This document shows positions 1 to 9,228 of a DNA stretch of 64,000 nt, piece by piece. The notes beneath the pieces were generated by a model, which was not told the DNA's origin, ran no database searches, and saw only the letters and a list, made by a program, of their open reading frames with translations. Source of the stretch: Mucilaginibacter sp. OK098 (GTDB lineage Bacteria; Bacteroidota; Bacteroidia; Sphingobacteriales; Sphingobacteriaceae); contig NZ_FRCM01000003.1 in the NCBI RefSeq assembly GCF_900142915.1, positions 558,504-622,503 of the forward strand, in the 5' to 3' direction. Every line of letters begins with the position of its first letter. Position 1 is the first letter of the stretch. A program made the position numbers and the translations under genes.

Positions 1-1
1 C

Positions 2-400
2 AGGTTATCGGCTGATTTTGGCGGGAAGTATCCCCTAGCTATCCTGATAGTGGAAGATAACCAGATGAACCAGCGTGTGATCATGCACATTTTGAATAAA
101 ATGGGGTATCAGCCTGATTTAGCTAAAAATGGGCAAGAAGCTATTGAAGCAGCAAACCAAAAGGATTATGGAATAATATTAATGGATATGCAAATGCCGG
201 ATATAGACGGGCTGGAGGCAACAAAGGTTATTCGCCAAACAGTTGTAAAACAACCCATTATCATTGCCCTTACTGCCAATGCGATGGCAAATGACAAAGA
301 CGCCTGTTTGGTGGCCGGGATGGATGACTATATCAGTAAGCCTGTTAAACTGGAAGACCTGATGAATAAGCTTAAAAAATGGTATGAGATCATTTTTTGA
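2..400 (+). CDS. Hybrid sensor histidine kinase, C-terminal receiver domain (5' end outside window)
   Basis: The reading frame is open to the left edge of the window, so this is the C-terminal part of a longer protein. What remains is a complete CheY-like receiver domain: the acidic pair in LIVEDN, the phospho-accepting Asp in ILMDMQMPD, the Thr in ALTAN and the Lys in YISKP are all visible. A GTG codon at 50 lies inside the beta-1 strand of the domain and is not a plausible start. Sequence just upstream (FGGKYPLAIL) resembles the linker between an HATPase domain and a fused receiver, so a hybrid histidine kinase is likely. The full-length kinase at 44168-46228 has the same type of receiver. 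The partner and the signal cannot be seen. Confidence 0.85.
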   Translation, partial: RLSADFGGKYPLAILIVEDNQMNQRVIMHILNKMGYQPDLAKNGQEAIEAANQKDYGIILMDMQMPDIDGLEATKVIRQTVVKQPIIIALTANAMANDKDACLVAGMDDYISKPVKLEDLMNKLKKWYEIIF

Positions 401-463
401 AGCGAAAAACCAGGTGATTCAGATAGCTAAAACGGAATAACCATTTTCTCAATTCACATAAAT

Positions 464-1192
464 TTAACCCTGGTTCAACCGGTTGAAAGCCCCCTGTAAT
501 TCATCGGGATTTGCTTTAGCCAAGGCCGCACTAAATCCAAATGTAATTTCAGCTTCCCCTTCTTCTAACTGTTGAAATACAGCTTCAATAAAATCACGTA
601 CCGGCGGCGCAGCATCGTGCAAGCCTTTACCACCCAGGTCCGTATTAAGTGCTGGCGGAATTATTTCAATTACATCAATATTTTTTGATTTAAGTAATTG
701 GCGTGACGATAGCGTAAAGGAATGGAAAAATGCTTTTGTAGCGCTATATACAGGTACTTTTGTGAACGGAACAAATGCTAAACCTGACGTTACGTTAATA
801 ATGGTGCTTAATGCCTTTAAGTTACTAAACAACGCTGTTAAATGAATCGGTGCTTCAATATTAGTAGCAATCTCCGTTTTAGCGCGTTCAAAAAATCCCT
901 CATCCGTTATCGCCATCCATTGCTGGACCCCTGCATTGTTTACAAGTACATTTAAATCGCTGTGATTTTCTGAAACCCATTTAAATAGTTCTGTGCGTTC
1001 TGCTTCAACAGATAGATCGCAAACGTTGGTAATTACAGCAGGAAACTTATCAGCAACCTCTTTTAAGCTTACTTCGCGCCTTCCGCAAATAATAACCGTG
1101 TTTCCTTCCTTAATAAATCTTTCGGTAAGCCCCAGTCCAATACCACTTGCGCCACCTGTAATTAAAATTTTGTTGTTTGATAACTTCATCAT
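464..1192 (-). CDS. SDR-family NAD(P)-dependent oxidoreductase (DltE-like)
   Basis: This is a classical short-chain dehydrogenase of 242 aa, cytoplasmic, with unknown substrate. The Rossmann glycine motif TGGASGIG is at residues 12-19, NNAG at 85-88, the structural Asn at 111, and the catalytic Ser136, Tyr149 and Lys153 in YSATK. Length and the late NxEAP segment resemble the DltE/YqjQ-like SDR group. The protein starts with two consecutive Met codons; I kept the first. It is monocistronic, and a pair of direct repeats at 1245-1278 just upstream suggests control by a dedicated regulator that is not in this window. Confidence 0.88.
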   Translation of the reverse strand: MMKLSNNKILITGGASGIGLGLTERFIKEGNTVIICGRREVSLKEVADKFPAVITNVCDLSVEAERTELFKWVSENHSDLNVLVNNAGVQQWMAITDEGFFERAKTEIATNIEAPIHLTALFSNLKALSTIINVTSGLAFVPFTKVPVYSATKAFFHSFTLSSRQLLKSKNIDVIEIIPPALNTDLGGKGLHDAAPPVRDFIEAVFQQLEEGEAEITFGFSAALAKANPDELQGAFNRLNQG

Positions 1193-1244
1193 TAATTGTA
1201 TTAGTTTTTGAGATCCAAAATTGCGACAAAAACAATGCGGTAGT

Positions 1245-1278
1245 TTGCAAAAATCAATCTGTTAATTGCAAAAATCAA
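1245..1278. promoter_or_regulatory. Tandem 13-bp direct repeat upstream of SDR gene (candidate operator)
   Basis: TTGCAAAAATCAA occurs at 1245-1257 and again, exactly, at 1266-1278. The 21-bp period is two helical turns, so both copies face the same side of the DNA. They lie 53-86 bp upstream of the SDR start codon on the minus strand. Such a spaced direct repeat is typical of AraC-family or other dimeric activators. The regulator is not identified. Confidence 0.5.
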
Positions 1279-1326
1279 ACAAATTGGGTTATCATCAAAT
1301 AATAAAGCTGCAGATTCTGATAAACT

Positions 1327-2115
1327 TCAAAAGTGCTTTATAACAGTAGTTTTACTGCTTACTGTTTGTGCGCTGAAGTAGCCTATACAGCCCCCGGTTA
1401 TATTTGATGTTGGTGTTGCCGGGGCCACCAGGTTGCTATTATTATAGGCTACATCTTCCGCTTCTTTTAAAAAATTAAACGCACCGGCGTCAAGACCAAC
1501 TAAACTAACCTTTACCATATCACCATGATGAAAGGTGCCGGTATCACAATCCAGGTTATCCCTAATATATCTTCCGTTCGATAACCGGTCATCAAAGGTT
1601 TGAAAATGGTTTACATGGATCCCGTTTTTTTGCATGGAGTATTTGTAATAATTTTTCTGATTTGCAGGGTCCTGGTAATTTGCAGTTGGCCTGATGTTAT
1701 TTGATACCTCATAGTCAACTGTCACAGAATCCAGCAAAACAGGATTCGGCATCGTTGATGTTGCTGTATACGTTTTACCATCAAGCATTACCTTCATCTG
1801 GTAGGTATCACCCGGTTTACCTACAATGGCATGGGTAACATAATCTCCCTGAGCGGCTTCTGTTAAAACATCTGTTATGTTTGTGGTAACATCTGTTATT
1901 ACTACTGTAGCACCGGAAACTGCTGGATAAACATTATCAGAATAAAAATTGGCCGTTTTTGAAATGCTGACATGGTATGGGCCCGCCGTGTCACTAACCG
2001 CTCCTTCAATTACCAACCGGGTTGAATTATTAAGCGAAGGTGTGATGGTTTTAGTGCAGGCGGAAAAAGTAATAATAATGGTAAATACTATTAAGAATGC
2101 TGGTATATTTTTCAT
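1327..2115 (-). CDS. DUF4249-family lipoprotein
   Basis: This 262-aa lipoprotein has a signal peptide and a lipobox ending at Cys20 (FSAC). The family is usually encoded directly downstream of a TonB-dependent receptor in Bacteroidota and is thought to work with it at the outer membrane. The context fits here: the receptor gene ends at 2120, four bases before this start codon, so the two are surely co-transcribed and perhaps translationally coupled. The body is beta-rich with repeated Thr/Val runs and two cysteines in the C-terminal half. The ligand is unknown. The protein is toward the short end for the family, but no obvious break is visible. Confidence 0.8.
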   Translation of the reverse strand: MKNIPAFLIVFTIIITFSACTKTITPSLNNSTRLVIEGAVSDTAGPYHVSISKTANFYSDNVYPAVSGATVVITDVTTNITDVLTEAAQGDYVTHAIVGKPGDTYQMKVMLDGKTYTATSTMPNPVLLDSVTVDYEVSNNIRPTANYQDPANQKNYYKYSMQKNGIHVNHFQTFDDRLSNGRYIRDNLDCDTGTFHHGDMVKVSLVGLDAGAFNFLKEAEDVAYNNSNLVAPATPTSNITGGCIGYFSAQTVSSKTTVIKHF

Positions 2116-2119
2116 CTTA

Positions 2120-4459
2120 TTAAAATTTAAAGTTGTAAGTAACTGACGGAACCATTTTAAAAAGTGTGGTTTGCTGCACTTGGGTCTTATTCATATTTGC
2201 AGGGTCTGCCTGGAAAACAATCGTATATGGGTTTGACTGGCCATAAACATTGTAGATAGAAAAGTTCCAGCTGCTTTCTACTTTTCTCGTTTTCTTTACC
2301 GTAAGGGTGGCGCCAAGGTCAAGCCGGTTATAGGAAGAAAGCCGCTGACTGTTCCTATTACCGTAATCATACACAGGAGATCCGTCTACTGGGAATTTTC
2401 CATCGGGCCAGGTAATAGGGCTCCCGGTGCTGTAAACAAAGTCTGCAGAAAATGTCCACTTTTTACTGGCCTGGTATAAACCAACTACAGAAAGGTGATG
2501 TGTTTGATCCTGTGATGCGGGATAATAATTGTTGTTATTGATCCCGTTTATTTTCCTTTCAGATTTAGAAAGGGTATAACTTATCCAGCCGGTTAGCCTG
2601 CCATATTTCTTTTTAATATAGGTTTCCCATCCATAAGCACGCCCTGTTCCAAATAACAGGTCGGCCTCTACGTTTTCATTACCAACCAGGTTGGCGCCGT
2701 TTTTATAATCGATTTGGTTCTGCAGGGTTTTATAATAAATTTCCGAGCTGAACTCAATGCCATTCTGATGAAAAGTGCGGTAATACCCCATAGCTACCTG
2801 GTCTGCAATTTCGGGCTTTACCACATTTGAACTTGGCAGGTAAACATTGGTTGGAGACGTAGCGGTTGAATTATTCAACAAGTGAATGTTCTGAACATTC
2901 CGGTCATATGACAGCTTTATCGAGCTGCTGTCATTAAGCTGATAACTTGCTGCAAAACGGGGCTCGGGGTTAATATAGTTTTTTACAATTTTTCCGCCGC
3001 TGTAATAATTGTTACTGGTAATACCTCCTGCGGCGTCATAGGTATAAAAGTTTCCAGGTCCCAGCACCGCCAGGTCACTCACCCGTAATCCATAAGTTAT
3101 TTTTAATTTATCCGTTGCTGTCCATTCGTGCGAAACGTAAGCAGCGCTTTCAAGGCTATACTTTTTTTGCAGCACCACGCTATTATACTTGGAGGTTTGG
3201 CTGGTTACTGCGGCTCCAGGCTGTGTAAGGTGGAAAATACTTTCAAGGCCCACATCCAGCTTGTTGGTAGAGTTAAGATAATAACTGAAATCCTGTTTGA
3301 TGTGATAATCAGTAATGGCCGAGGCAACCGTGATGTTGTTGATGTTACTTTTATAGGTAGTATTATAATTAAAATTATTATAAATCAGGGATGTATTGGA
3401 GAAAAGGTTGTTGTTAAATATATGGTTCCATCTGAAAGTTGCTGTTGAATTGCCATAATTAATGCCATCGGCGTTCCTGATCTGCAGGTAATCTTTCCCA
3501 AAATAACCAGACAAAAAAATACGGTTGTTTTTATTAACCTGGTAGTTCCCTTTTAAATTGAAATCATAAAAATACAGTACAGTTTTTTTAACATTTGTGT
3601 CGGGTACCAGCTTTGTAAATAAGTCGGCATAGGTTCTCCTGGCACTCACAATAAATGATCCTTTATGATCAAAAAGCGGCCCTTCAACAGTTAGCCTCGA
3701 TGCAATAAGGCCAATACCGCCACTCATACCAAATTTTCGGTTATTACCATCGTTCATATGAATATCTTCTACCGAGGATAGCCGGCCACCGTAATCAGCA
3801 GGCATGCCGCTTTTATAGATCTGGATATCTTTAATAGCGTCTGAATTGAACACGGAGAAGAAACCGAGCAGGTGCGACGCATTGTATACGGTTGCTTCAT
3901 CCAGCAGGATCAGGTTTTGATCTGCATCACCACCACGTACAAAAAATCCGGATTTCCCATCACCCGCAGCTACAATTCCGGGCAACAGCTGGATCGTTTT
4001 TAAAATATCTTTTTCTCCTAATAACACGGGTACATTCCTGATGTCAGAAACAGTTAATTTTTGCGCACCCACAGGTGATACTAAAATATTATTGCTTCGT
4101 GATGAGTTGCTGCTGCTGATCTTAACTTCTTTTAACTGGTTTGATGAGGCTTCCAGGCTGATATTTTGCTGCAGGTTCGCCTTTAATTCAATATGCAATG
4201 TCTCGGTGCTGTAACCTGTATAGGTTGCCAATAGGGTATAACTGCCTTCGGGAACGCTGACTGAATAAAAGCCATAGGAATTGGCAGAAACACCAACTCC
4301 CAGTAACTGCAGGAAACTTACGGTTGCGCCGGGCAGGGTTTCTCCGGTCGCTTTGTCTTTTATGGTTCCTGAAATTGTTATATGCTTCTTTTGCTGTGCC
4401 AGGGACAAGCCCGGTAAAAGGAAAAAGAAAACGGCAACCAGGTTGATTGATTTGAGCAT
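2120..4459 (-). CDS. TonB-dependent outer-membrane receptor
   Basis: The 779-aa protein has a signal peptide (about residues 1-21, ending in LSLAQ), a carboxypeptidase-regulatory-like beta-sandwich (about 27-105), a plug domain (about 125-230, with the typical GDGKSGFFVRGGDADQN region) and a beta-barrel ending in the aromatic-terminated strand TYNFKF. It is shorter than SusC proteins and lacks a SusD partner; instead it is paired with the DUF4249 lipoprotein directly downstream. Proteins of this type import unknown small ligands in exchange for TonB energy. The substrate cannot be inferred from the sequence. Confidence 0.9.
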   Translation of the reverse strand: MLKSINLVAVFFFLLPGLSLAQQKKHITISGTIKDKATGETLPGATVSFLQLLGVGVSANSYGFYSVSVPEGSYTLLATYTGYSTETLHIELKANLQQNISLEASSNQLKEVKISSSNSSRSNNILVSPVGAQKLTVSDIRNVPVLLGEKDILKTIQLLPGIVAAGDGKSGFFVRGGDADQNLILLDEATVYNASHLLGFFSVFNSDAIKDIQIYKSGMPADYGGRLSSVEDIHMNDGNNRKFGMSGGIGLIASRLTVEGPLFDHKGSFIVSARRTYADLFTKLVPDTNVKKTVLYFYDFNLKGNYQVNKNNRIFLSGYFGKDYLQIRNADGINYGNSTATFRWNHIFNNNLFSNTSLIYNNFNYNTTYKSNINNITVASAITDYHIKQDFSYYLNSTNKLDVGLESIFHLTQPGAAVTSQTSKYNSVVLQKKYSLESAAYVSHEWTATDKLKITYGLRVSDLAVLGPGNFYTYDAAGGITSNNYYSGGKIVKNYINPEPRFAASYQLNDSSSIKLSYDRNVQNIHLLNNSTATSPTNVYLPSSNVVKPEIADQVAMGYYRTFHQNGIEFSSEIYYKTLQNQIDYKNGANLVGNENVEADLLFGTGRAYGWETYIKKKYGRLTGWISYTLSKSERKINGINNNNYYPASQDQTHHLSVVGLYQASKKWTFSADFVYSTGSPITWPDGKFPVDGSPVYDYGNRNSQRLSSYNRLDLGATLTVKKTRKVESSWNFSIYNVYGQSNPYTIVFQADPANMNKTQVQQTTLFKMVPSVTYNFKF

Positions 4460-4528
4460 TTTTTGTGATCTAAAGTGTTGAAGAGCGCTTATTAATATGA
4501 GATTGGGTTGGATTGGCAGGAATTTCTT

Positions 4529-4954
4529 CTAATGAATTTCCTTTACATATTTAGCCAGGCAAAAGGTTTGGGTAATTCCATCATCTACCCTCGTAAATAT
4601 TAATTGATCCGGGGATAATTTGATAATTGTGGCAACTGTTTTCTCTTTGGCGTCGTCTATAAAGTCTACCGTTTTACCATCATTGCTCATTACCCATTTT
4701 CCTTTATGCCCCAAATACGATAAATAGCCATCTTTACTAAAAACAAATGTTGTTTTCTTTAGCCGGCCGGTAAGATCCTTAATGTCAGCTTCAGCCGCAG
4801 ATTTTGATTTACCCATCATCGTTTTAGGATATTGCGCTGTAAGGCTTTTCAGCTTCCACGATCCGATTAGAGTTTCTGAATGCTGTACCTGGAAAGCTCC
4901 CAATATTAACATTGCCAGGATAGGGAGTAAATAAGTGCTGATTTTAGCTTTCAT
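4529..4954 (-). CDS. Secreted lipocalin-like small protein, uncharacterised
   Basis: The 141-aa protein has an N-terminal signal-like hydrophobic segment (about residues 5-22). The body resembles the lipocalin-like domain common in Bacteroidota: a GSWKLKS opening strand, alternating beta segments with FSKDGYLSYLGHKGKWVMSNDG, and a final LIFTRVDDG strand. No lipobox Cys is present. It lies 69 bp upstream of the TonB receptor on the same strand and could share its transcript. Function is unknown. Confidence 0.6.
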   Translation of the reverse strand: MKAKISTYLLPILAMLILGAFQVQHSETLIGSWKLKSLTAQYPKTMMGKSKSAAEADIKDLTGRLKKTTFVFSKDGYLSYLGHKGKWVMSNDGKTVDFIDDAKEKTVATIIKLSPDQLIFTRVDDGITQTFCLAKYVKEIH

Positions 4955-5214
4955 TTTCTAAATAATTTTAAGCGTTAAGTTTTTATTGAAACAATGATAG
5001 TTTTTGGGACACTAAAAAATCATTGAATACGAATGAAGCGGAGATAAATGCTTATGAACCGGAGTTTTACCCATATGGAATTTGGTAGATCTTTGAAAGA
5101 TCTATCCCTGCAGAGGTTGCGATAAGAGTATACCTGGAGATTTATTTATTTGGAAAGTAAAGAATGGACGGTCAAAAAGTTCAGGAATAACAGTACTCTT
5201 ATAGAACAAGTTGT

Positions 5215-5985
5215 TTACCTGTTGAGCCACAATTTTAAATAATGCGATTTGTCTTTGCTGACAACGATACCGGTAGAAAGTTCAGGAGTTACATAAACTT
5301 TTAGCTTGCCGTTAAAATAATTATGAACGGCCTTAATAGCGGGAAAAGAAACTATATATTGCCTGTTAAGCCTGAAAAACAGTTGTGGATCAATCAGTTT
5401 TTCAAGTTCATCCAATGTATGATCCAGCATATATCTTTTTGCTGCGGTGGTATTTAAAAAGGTGAGCTTATCTTCAAAGCTGAAATAAGCTACTTCTGAG
5501 ATTGGAACAGGGATAAACTTGTCGCCGACTTTAACAAGAAACCTGTTTTTAAATTCGGATTGGGGTTGCCGGTTCCTATAATTGGTTACCAGTAACGATT
5601 CCATCACTTCCTTTAATTTTTCGGGCGATGGCGCCAGGGTTTTGTATTTTTTTAGGGATGATTCAAGTAACAACGGCTCTATAGGCTTTAACAGATAGTC
5701 AATGCTGTTTACTTTAAAGGCCCGGATAGCATATTCGTCATACGCGGTAGTAAATATGATGGGAACATTTACTTGTACCTGTTCAAATATTTCAAATGAC
5801 TGCCCATCCGCAAGCATAATGTCCATAAATATCAGTTCCGGGTGAGGAAAATCCTTTAGCCACTGCACAGCATCTTCTATGCTGTCAATAACGCTTATAA
5901 CCCGGATGGAAGGATCATAACTCTCTAATAACAACTGCAACCGGCGCGCCGCCGGCGCCTCATCCTCAATAATCAGTACTTTCAT
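5215..5985 (-). CDS. LytTR-family response regulator
   Basis: This 256-aa two-domain regulator has a receiver domain at residues 1-120, with acidic residues in IIEDE, phospho-acceptor Asp55 in LIFMDIML and Lys100 in YLLKP. A LytTR DNA-binding domain follows at about 150-252 (VGDKFIPVPISEVAYF ... LNRQYIVS). Its start codon overlaps the stop of the upstream kinase gene by four bases (ATGA), so the pair is translationally coupled. Such pairs control small regulons in Bacteroidota; no target is evident. Confidence 0.93.
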   Translation of the reverse strand: MKVLIIEDEAPAARRLQLLLESYDPSIRVISVIDSIEDAVQWLKDFPHPELIFMDIMLADGQSFEIFEQVQVNVPIIFTTAYDEYAIRAFKVNSIDYLLKPIEPLLLESSLKKYKTLAPSPEKLKEVMESLLVTNYRNRQPQSEFKNRFLVKVGDKFIPVPISEVAYFSFEDKLTFLNTTAAKRYMLDHTLDELEKLIDPQLFFRLNRQYIVSFPAIKAVHNYFNGKLKVYVTPELSTGIVVSKDKSHYLKLWLNR

Positions 5986-7070
5986 AAATAATCACTATCA
6001 TAAATAAGCGGAAGGGATACGCTGAAACTTGCGGAATCAGCCACAACTTCAACCTTTTTATTGGTAAGTAATTCATACCTGTTGGTAATATTCTGCAATC
6101 CGGTGTTAGTAGACTCTACGCCTGAGGTCTTTATTTGTAAATTATTTTTTACTACAATAAAACTCCCGGTCTTACTGATGGTAATAACAAGTGGTTTTTT
6201 ACCCGATACAATATTATGTTTGATAGCATTTTCAACAAGTATTTGTAAGGTAAACGGAATCACTTTTATTTGCGCCAGGTTTTCAGGGAGCTGGTAAATA
6301 ACGTTTAAATTTTCACCGAAACGCATTTTATTCAAAAATATATAATCATCCAGGAATTTTAATTCTGTTTCCAGGTCAATAACATTTCTTTCATTGTAAT
6401 TTAAAACATGCCGGTATACATTGGAAAGCCGCTGAATAAACAGTACTGATAATTTAGGATCTTCGGGGACTAAAGTGATCAGCGCATTTAAGCTATTAAA
6501 TAAAAAATGCGGACTGATCTGGTTTTTAAGCAATTCTAACTGCGAGATCAGGTTTTCCTTTTTTAAACGCTCCGACTCATAAAGGCTATGCTCCCAGCGC
6601 CCGAAAAAATAAGCGCATTCATAAAGAACCGTTATGATCCCCAACAAAACCAAACTTTTTTCAAGTATATCGTAAAACTCTGATAAAAAATCTTCTTTTT
6701 CTCCGGTAGGATAATAATAATTGATGGACGCAATAACACAGGTCGCAAATAAAATAAACAGGGAAATTGCCAGGCTTTGAATGGCTATTCTTTTTGCTGT
6801 TTCTTTTAAATGCGGAAATTTGTTGCGCATATAAAGAAATATAAAGCGACTGCATTCCCAGTAGCTTATTACATAAACAAAATCTTTTGCTATGTTGAAA
6901 ATTAAAATTTTATAATTCTCACCTTTTATGGCACTATCCCTCGTAAGCAGCAATAAAATAACAATAACCGGGATACCGATTATTCTTGCCCATTTGTCAT
7001 TCAATCCATTTTTCTTTGCTGCAATCATATGATAGTCCGGCTCTTTCCCGGCAGTTCCCAGCATCGGCAC
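5982..7070 (-). CDS. LytS/YehU-type membrane sensor histidine kinase
   Basis: The protein has 362 aa as called; Met15 is an alternative start. Four hydrophobic segments (about 31-44, 56-80, 96-115 and 135-155) form a membrane domain without an obvious periplasmic sensor. Then comes the His_kinase (PF06580) domain, with phospho-acceptor His188 in QISPHFLFNSLN and the ATP-binding Asn281 in LVENAIKHN. A short HATPase region ends in SVSLPL. It is coupled by a 4-bp overlap to the LytTR regulator gene. Confidence 0.92.
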   Translation of the reverse strand: MPMLGTAGKEPDYHMIAAKKNGLNDKWARIIGIPVIVILLLLTRDSAIKGENYKILIFNIAKDFVYVISYWECSRFIFLYMRNKFPHLKETAKRIAIQSLAISLFILFATCVIASINYYYPTGEKEDFLSEFYDILEKSLVLLGIITVLYECAYFFGRWEHSLYESERLKKENLISQLELLKNQISPHFLFNSLNALITLVPEDPKLSVLFIQRLSNVYRHVLNYNERNVIDLETELKFLDDYIFLNKMRFGENLNVIYQLPENLAQIKVIPFTLQILVENAIKHNIVSGKKPLVITISKTGSFIVVKNNLQIKTSGVESTNTGLQNITNRYELLTNKKVEVVADSASFSVSLPLIYDSDYL

Positions 7071-7341
7071 TTTCTAAAGAAGACGGGCAAAGATGGGCAT
7101 ACATTATTTATATAAACATCATGAATTATATTTACGGAAACAACTAATATGGAACGAAACGGAAGATTTAGTATTTAAAACGGCTATAATAATATTTTAA
7201 GTACTAAAAGAAGGCAAGAAGCCTTTCAGGGTTAAAAAGATTCTATATGTAATAACGATATCCCTAACGGGAAAGATTCAAAAAAAGCAGGCATTGATCA
7301 ATGATCAATGCCTGCTTTACTTGTAGTTTTTGTTTTTTCAA
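7071..7341. other. Intergenic region between kinase gene and susD
   Basis: Upstream region of the two-component operon and downstream region of susD. It contains the strong terminator at 7284-7318. I see no further ORF or repeat. Confidence 0.5.
7284..7318 (-). terminator. Strong intrinsic terminator of the susCD operon
   Basis: A perfect 17-bp stem (left arm 7284-7300, right arm 7302-7318) surrounds a single central base, so the real loop is 3-5 nt. On the minus strand the stem is followed by seven T residues (7286 down to 7280). It lies 24 bases downstream of the susD stop codon. Confidence 0.85.
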
Positions 7342-9213
7342 TTATGGAACTACCTTGTCAAGTGGCGGAATATTACTTGCTGAACCGGAATATCCTTTAT
7401 TTTGATTGATATGCCCGTTTACATTTAAGTCGATCTCATTTTGGGGGATTGGCCACAAAACATGGTAAGGAGAAATGGTAAAATGGTTTCCCGAATTTGT
7501 AACAACATTCGGATTCTTATAAAAATCGTTCTTTTCCATAATCCTGTCATAAAAGAAGTTATCGGTCGAGAAACTGGCTGTGTTATAACTTTTTCCGTTA
7601 TATGCCGCTATTCCCGTTTGCGCAAATATGTATGCTATGCGGGTAAGCTCTGTTTTACGCGGCTCTTCCCAATATAGCTCACGCTGGCGCTCATCAAGCA
7701 CAGTACCGATGTTAACAAGTGCCGGGTTGGTTAACAATTGTGCATTTGCCCGGGCCCGCACCTGGTTAATATCAGCCATTGCCAATGCATTTTGGCCCTT
7801 CCATAAATAAGCTTCGGCGCGTAACAAGTACGTTTCAGCCAGCCTGAAAACATACCAATCTGTATTGGTACCGCGTGGCGGGCTCCACCACTTATCTATT
7901 GCTATCGGTCCTGAGCCAATAAACACTTTATAATGAGGCCAGCCAAACCAGGTACGGATGGTATCTTTCGCCCCGTTTAAAAACCTTTGGTTTACATTGG
8001 CGGCTGTATACTGCTCCAGGTGTTTGCCATACCAGGCAGGATCGCCTGTTTTTAGGGCTGGGCTGTTGTAAACCAGGTCGGTCATATTCATCCAGTTACC
8101 GGGGGCATGCCTTAAATCGGTATTGTCCGTCCAGATGTATTTGGTTGCATACGGTGTACCGCGTAACCGGCCTATCCCCCTGCCATACCATAGGGTAAGC
8201 GGAAACTCTTCGGTAACCTTGTCAGAGATCCCGGGTTTAAGGGCGCCGGGGGTAAGTATTGTACCATTATGCCACATAGGGACACAATTTCGCATCACTT
8301 GCGATCCGTTTGGCGTGGCGCCATCAAGCGTTTCCCGGTCAATTACCACGTACAGTGCCTCGGAATTTGATGCCAGGGATTTATTTTCCGGGCGATGAAG
8401 ATCCCAGATCACATTCCTGGTGGCGTCGTTTGCAACAATACCAAAACGGCTGGTCATCAGGTGATAGGGGCCATTAATAACACTTGACGCGGCTGTAATG
8501 GCATCATCAAATAAACCAAGTGCAAGATCAACCTTTGTTAATAAGTGAGCTGCTCCGCCTTTTGATATATCGCCTTTATTATTGGCATCTGTTAAGTTAG
8601 CCACGGCAAATTCAAGGTCGGTTTTTATTTGCTTAAGTATCACCATTCGCTGGGTGGTAAAATATGCCGTATTTACACTCGTTTCCTCCTTAAGCACCAA
8701 TGGCACATCGCCAAACTCATGTACCAGGCGATAGTAACGATAAGCCCTGTGAAATAAAGCGGCGGCCTTTACCTGGTTTTTCTGGACATCAGAGCTCCAG
8801 GTAGCGTTATTAAGCCTCGACAGGATTACGTTAGCACTATGAATGCCCTGCCACCATGCGCTCCAGTATTGGCCTATCTTGTTATAATCGTTGCTGTTAA
8901 GGTTAGCTGTTGGCGTTATCCTGGCGTTCAGATCCTGGGCCGGTGTAGTTTTATCCGTTGTACCTTCAACAGCCGCGTCGGTAAAAATCGACTCTGTAAG
9001 CAATGGTGCGGAATCACCAAAATATTCAAACCGGACACTAATGTTTAGTGCTGCTAGTGCGTTCATGAATGCCGCGGGGGTGGTAAGCGTTACATCAGGT
9101 GTAAATTTTGAAGGGGCCTGCGGATAAAGCTCGCTTCGTTTTGTGCATCCTCCCATTATAAATATGGTAGCCGCCGTAAAACCTGCTATGATATTTTTAT
9201 TTATCTTTTTCAT
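7342..9213 (-). CDS. susD: SusD/RagB-family glycan-binding lipoprotein
   Basis: The 623-aa outer-membrane lipoprotein has a lipobox Cys23 (IMGGC). Its N-terminal helical SusD-like region shows typical TPR-like segments (AALFHRAYRYYRLVHEFGD...), and the C-terminal RagB region has the family-typical RLAETYLLRAEAY helix and the DERQRELYWEEPRKTEL segment. It lies 15 bp downstream of susC in the same operon. SusD proteins cap the SusC barrel and capture oligosaccharides; here the cargo is probably a uronic-acid oligomer. The operon ends at a strong terminator right after this gene, with no further surface glycan-binding protein. Confidence 0.96.
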   Translation of the reverse strand: MKKINKNIIAGFTAATIFIMGGCTKRSELYPQAPSKFTPDVTLTTPAAFMNALAALNISVRFEYFGDSAPLLTESIFTDAAVEGTTDKTTPAQDLNARITPTANLNSNDYNKIGQYWSAWWQGIHSANVILSRLNNATWSSDVQKNQVKAAALFHRAYRYYRLVHEFGDVPLVLKEETSVNTAYFTTQRMVILKQIKTDLEFAVANLTDANNKGDISKGGAAHLLTKVDLALGLFDDAITAASSVINGPYHLMTSRFGIVANDATRNVIWDLHRPENKSLASNSEALYVVIDRETLDGATPNGSQVMRNCVPMWHNGTILTPGALKPGISDKVTEEFPLTLWYGRGIGRLRGTPYATKYIWTDNTDLRHAPGNWMNMTDLVYNSPALKTGDPAWYGKHLEQYTAANVNQRFLNGAKDTIRTWFGWPHYKVFIGSGPIAIDKWWSPPRGTNTDWYVFRLAETYLLRAEAYLWKGQNALAMADINQVRARANAQLLTNPALVNIGTVLDERQRELYWEEPRKTELTRIAYIFAQTGIAAYNGKSYNTASFSTDNFFYDRIMEKNDFYKNPNVVTNSGNHFTISPYHVLWPIPQNEIDLNVNGHINQNKGYSGSASNIPPLDKVVP

Positions 9214-9228
9214 ATTAAATCTTTCCTT

